From Methanomicrobiales archaeon (GTDB taxonomy: Archaea; Halobacteriota; Methanomicrobia; Methanomicrobiales; JACTUA01): a stretch of DNA of 6,480 nucleotides. The notes beneath the pieces are model-generated. The model made no database searches and was not told the DNA's origin. It was given only the letters and a program-made list of their open reading frames with translations. A program made the translations under genes and the position numbers. The first letter of the stretch is position 1, and each line of letters begins with the position of its first letter. The stretch lies in contig JAJRCM010000123.1 of the NCBI GenBank assembly GCA_028678965.1, positions 1 through 6,480 of the forward strand, read 5' to 3'. Below, in pieces: positions 5,855-6,480 of the stretch.

Positions 5855-6108
5855 GCAGTATGGGGTTCTGTGCCAGGAGGAGTTAAGAGTTACTGGTCGA
5901 TTGGCATGAAGGAATGGTACCCGGCGCCCAAGGCATTCAGGAAAAGTACATCTGGTCTACGGATATTCACCCCCGATGCGGTTCGAATGGGTTCATTCAC
6001 TTTCTCTTAGTTAAGTGGAAAATAGTGATATCTCTGCTTTCTCAACAAAGTAGGATCTCACAGTCCCAACAGCCATCTTTAATTCGTGGCCAAATTAACC
6101 ATAGGGCA
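5855..6108. other. Divergent intergenic region between hps and the padR-type gene
   Basis: There is no convincing gene in these 254 bp. A 34-codon frame (ATG at 5906 to TAG at 6010) lacks a ribosome site and recognisable features. The hps side is GC-rich, with only a weak TATA-like CTTAAC (minus strand, near 5881-5886) at leaderless distance from the 5854 start. An AT-rich patch at 6008-6035 contains a near-palindrome AGTGAT-ATCTCT (6024-6035). The padR side holds the dyad described separately. Confidence 0.5.
6078..6098 (+). promoter_or_regulatory. Candidate TATA box and overlapping dyad operator of the padR-type gene
   Basis: TTTAAT (6078-6083) lies about 26-31 bp before the ATG at 6109, the spacing expected of a leaderless archaeal promoter. 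It is overlapped by the dyad TTAATT-N8-AATTAA (6079-6098), whose 6-bp arms pair perfectly. PadR proteins are dimers that often repress their own genes at dyads near the promoter, so autoregulation is a plausible inference. Low-complexity AT arms can also arise by chance. Confidence 0.4.
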
Positions 6109-6480
6109 ATGGACGAACTGGACCTTGAGATCCTCACCATCCTCACCAGGCGGCCATGCTACGGGTACGAACTGAAGTACCTGCTGGAAGAACGCAGGTT
6201 CACCATCCCTCACAGTACCCTCTATCGAGAGCTGCGGAGGCTGGGTGATGAGAAATTAATCGCGTTCCACACTGTTGCAAGCAGGAAAGGTCCATCGAAA
6301 AAGGTATATTCCATAACTGGGAAGGGAAAAACGGTACTCACCGGGCTACGTGAGAACGGTGCGTATCTTGTACTGGTACAGTATCTTGAGTCGCTGGGGA
6401 AGGAGTGCGGGAGTTTTATCGAAGAGGAGTTCCGAGCTGTGCAGGGATGTGTGACACCATTCCTTGGTCTGAACAGGGCA
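6109..6480 (+). CDS. PadR-family winged-helix transcriptional regulator (3' end outside window)
   Basis: An open frame from ATG at 6109 to the right edge gives 124 residues with no stop. The N-terminal 80 residues match the PadR winged helix: LDLEILTILTRRPCYGYELKYLL (4-26, with the CYGYEL form of the family hGYeL motif), the recognition-helix segment IPHSTLYRELRRLGDEKLI (33-51), and the wing GPSKKVYSITGKGK (61-74). These proteins bind DNA as dimers, usually as repressors; the effector cannot be told from here. Residues after 80 are helical and would hold the dimerisation domain, which is cut by the window. No good Shine-Dalgarno precedes the ATG, and the TTTAAT box at 26-31 bp suggests a leaderless mRNA. 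It is divergent from hps-rraA and could control it as well as itself; that is inference from position only. Confidence 0.85.
   Translation, partial: MDELDLEILTILTRRPCYGYELKYLLEERRFTIPHSTLYRELRRLGDEKLIAFHTVASRKGPSKKVYSITGKGKTVLTGLRENGAYLVLVQYLESLGKECGSFIEEEFRAVQGCVTPFLGLNRA

Noticed and set aside
5960..6000. tRNA T-arm-like GGTTCGAATG
   Set aside because: The bases around GTTCGAA do not pair into a five-bp stem, and no acceptor, D or anticodon arms are found on either strand.
5906..6010. 34-codon frame starting [11 protein letters not shown] as a small protein
   Set aside because: No ribosome site, promoter or recognisable feature supports it.

Overview
The window looks like chromosome from a methanogenic euryarchaeon, most likely of the Methanomicrobiales or a near relative. 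Pointers are a hexulose-6-phosphate synthase fused to an RraA-like domain (an arrangement known mainly from methanogens), a tandem pair of phenylacetate-CoA ligases followed by an ACT-domain protein, TATA-like promoter elements instead of bacterial -35/-10 boxes, strong GGAGG ribosome sites inside operons, and TTG/GTG starts. The taxonomic call is an inference from gene content.

Layout from left to right. Bases 3-188 hold the 3' end of a helical protein I do not recognise; it overlaps by 4 nt (TTGA) an acylphosphatase (185-463, TTG start). Converging on it, with a 7-nt overlap, is a stand-alone Cas1 homologue (457-1383, minus strand). No CRISPR repeats and no other cas gene are visible. By motif comparison this Cas1 has lost the catalytic Glu and His but keeps the DLxE acidic pair. 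A 159-bp divergent intergenic region follows, with a perfect 7-bp-arm inverted repeat framed by two near-identical 12-bp direct repeats 42 bp apart.

The plus-strand operon paaK1 (1543-2835), paaK2 (2829-4130) and a double-ACT protein (4131-4565) is tightly coupled: a 7- or 4-nt overlap, then zero spacing. Known biology of this family suggests interconversion of aryl acids and aryl-acetyl-CoA, feeding or draining indolepyruvate-type ferredoxin oxidoreductases, with the ACT protein probably sensing an aromatic amino acid or related ligand.

The operon converges, 2 bp apart, on the minus-strand Hps-RraA fusion (4568-5854), which in methanogens supplies ribulose 5-phosphate from fructose 6-phosphate by the reverse ribulose monophosphate route. 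A 254-bp non-coding stretch separates it from a divergent PadR-family regulator (6109 to the right edge, incomplete), which has a 20-bp dyad over its putative promoter.

The points most worth a second look are the apparently catalytically dead solo Cas1, the structured control region between it and the paaK operon, and the divergence and co-regulation of the two ligase paralogues.
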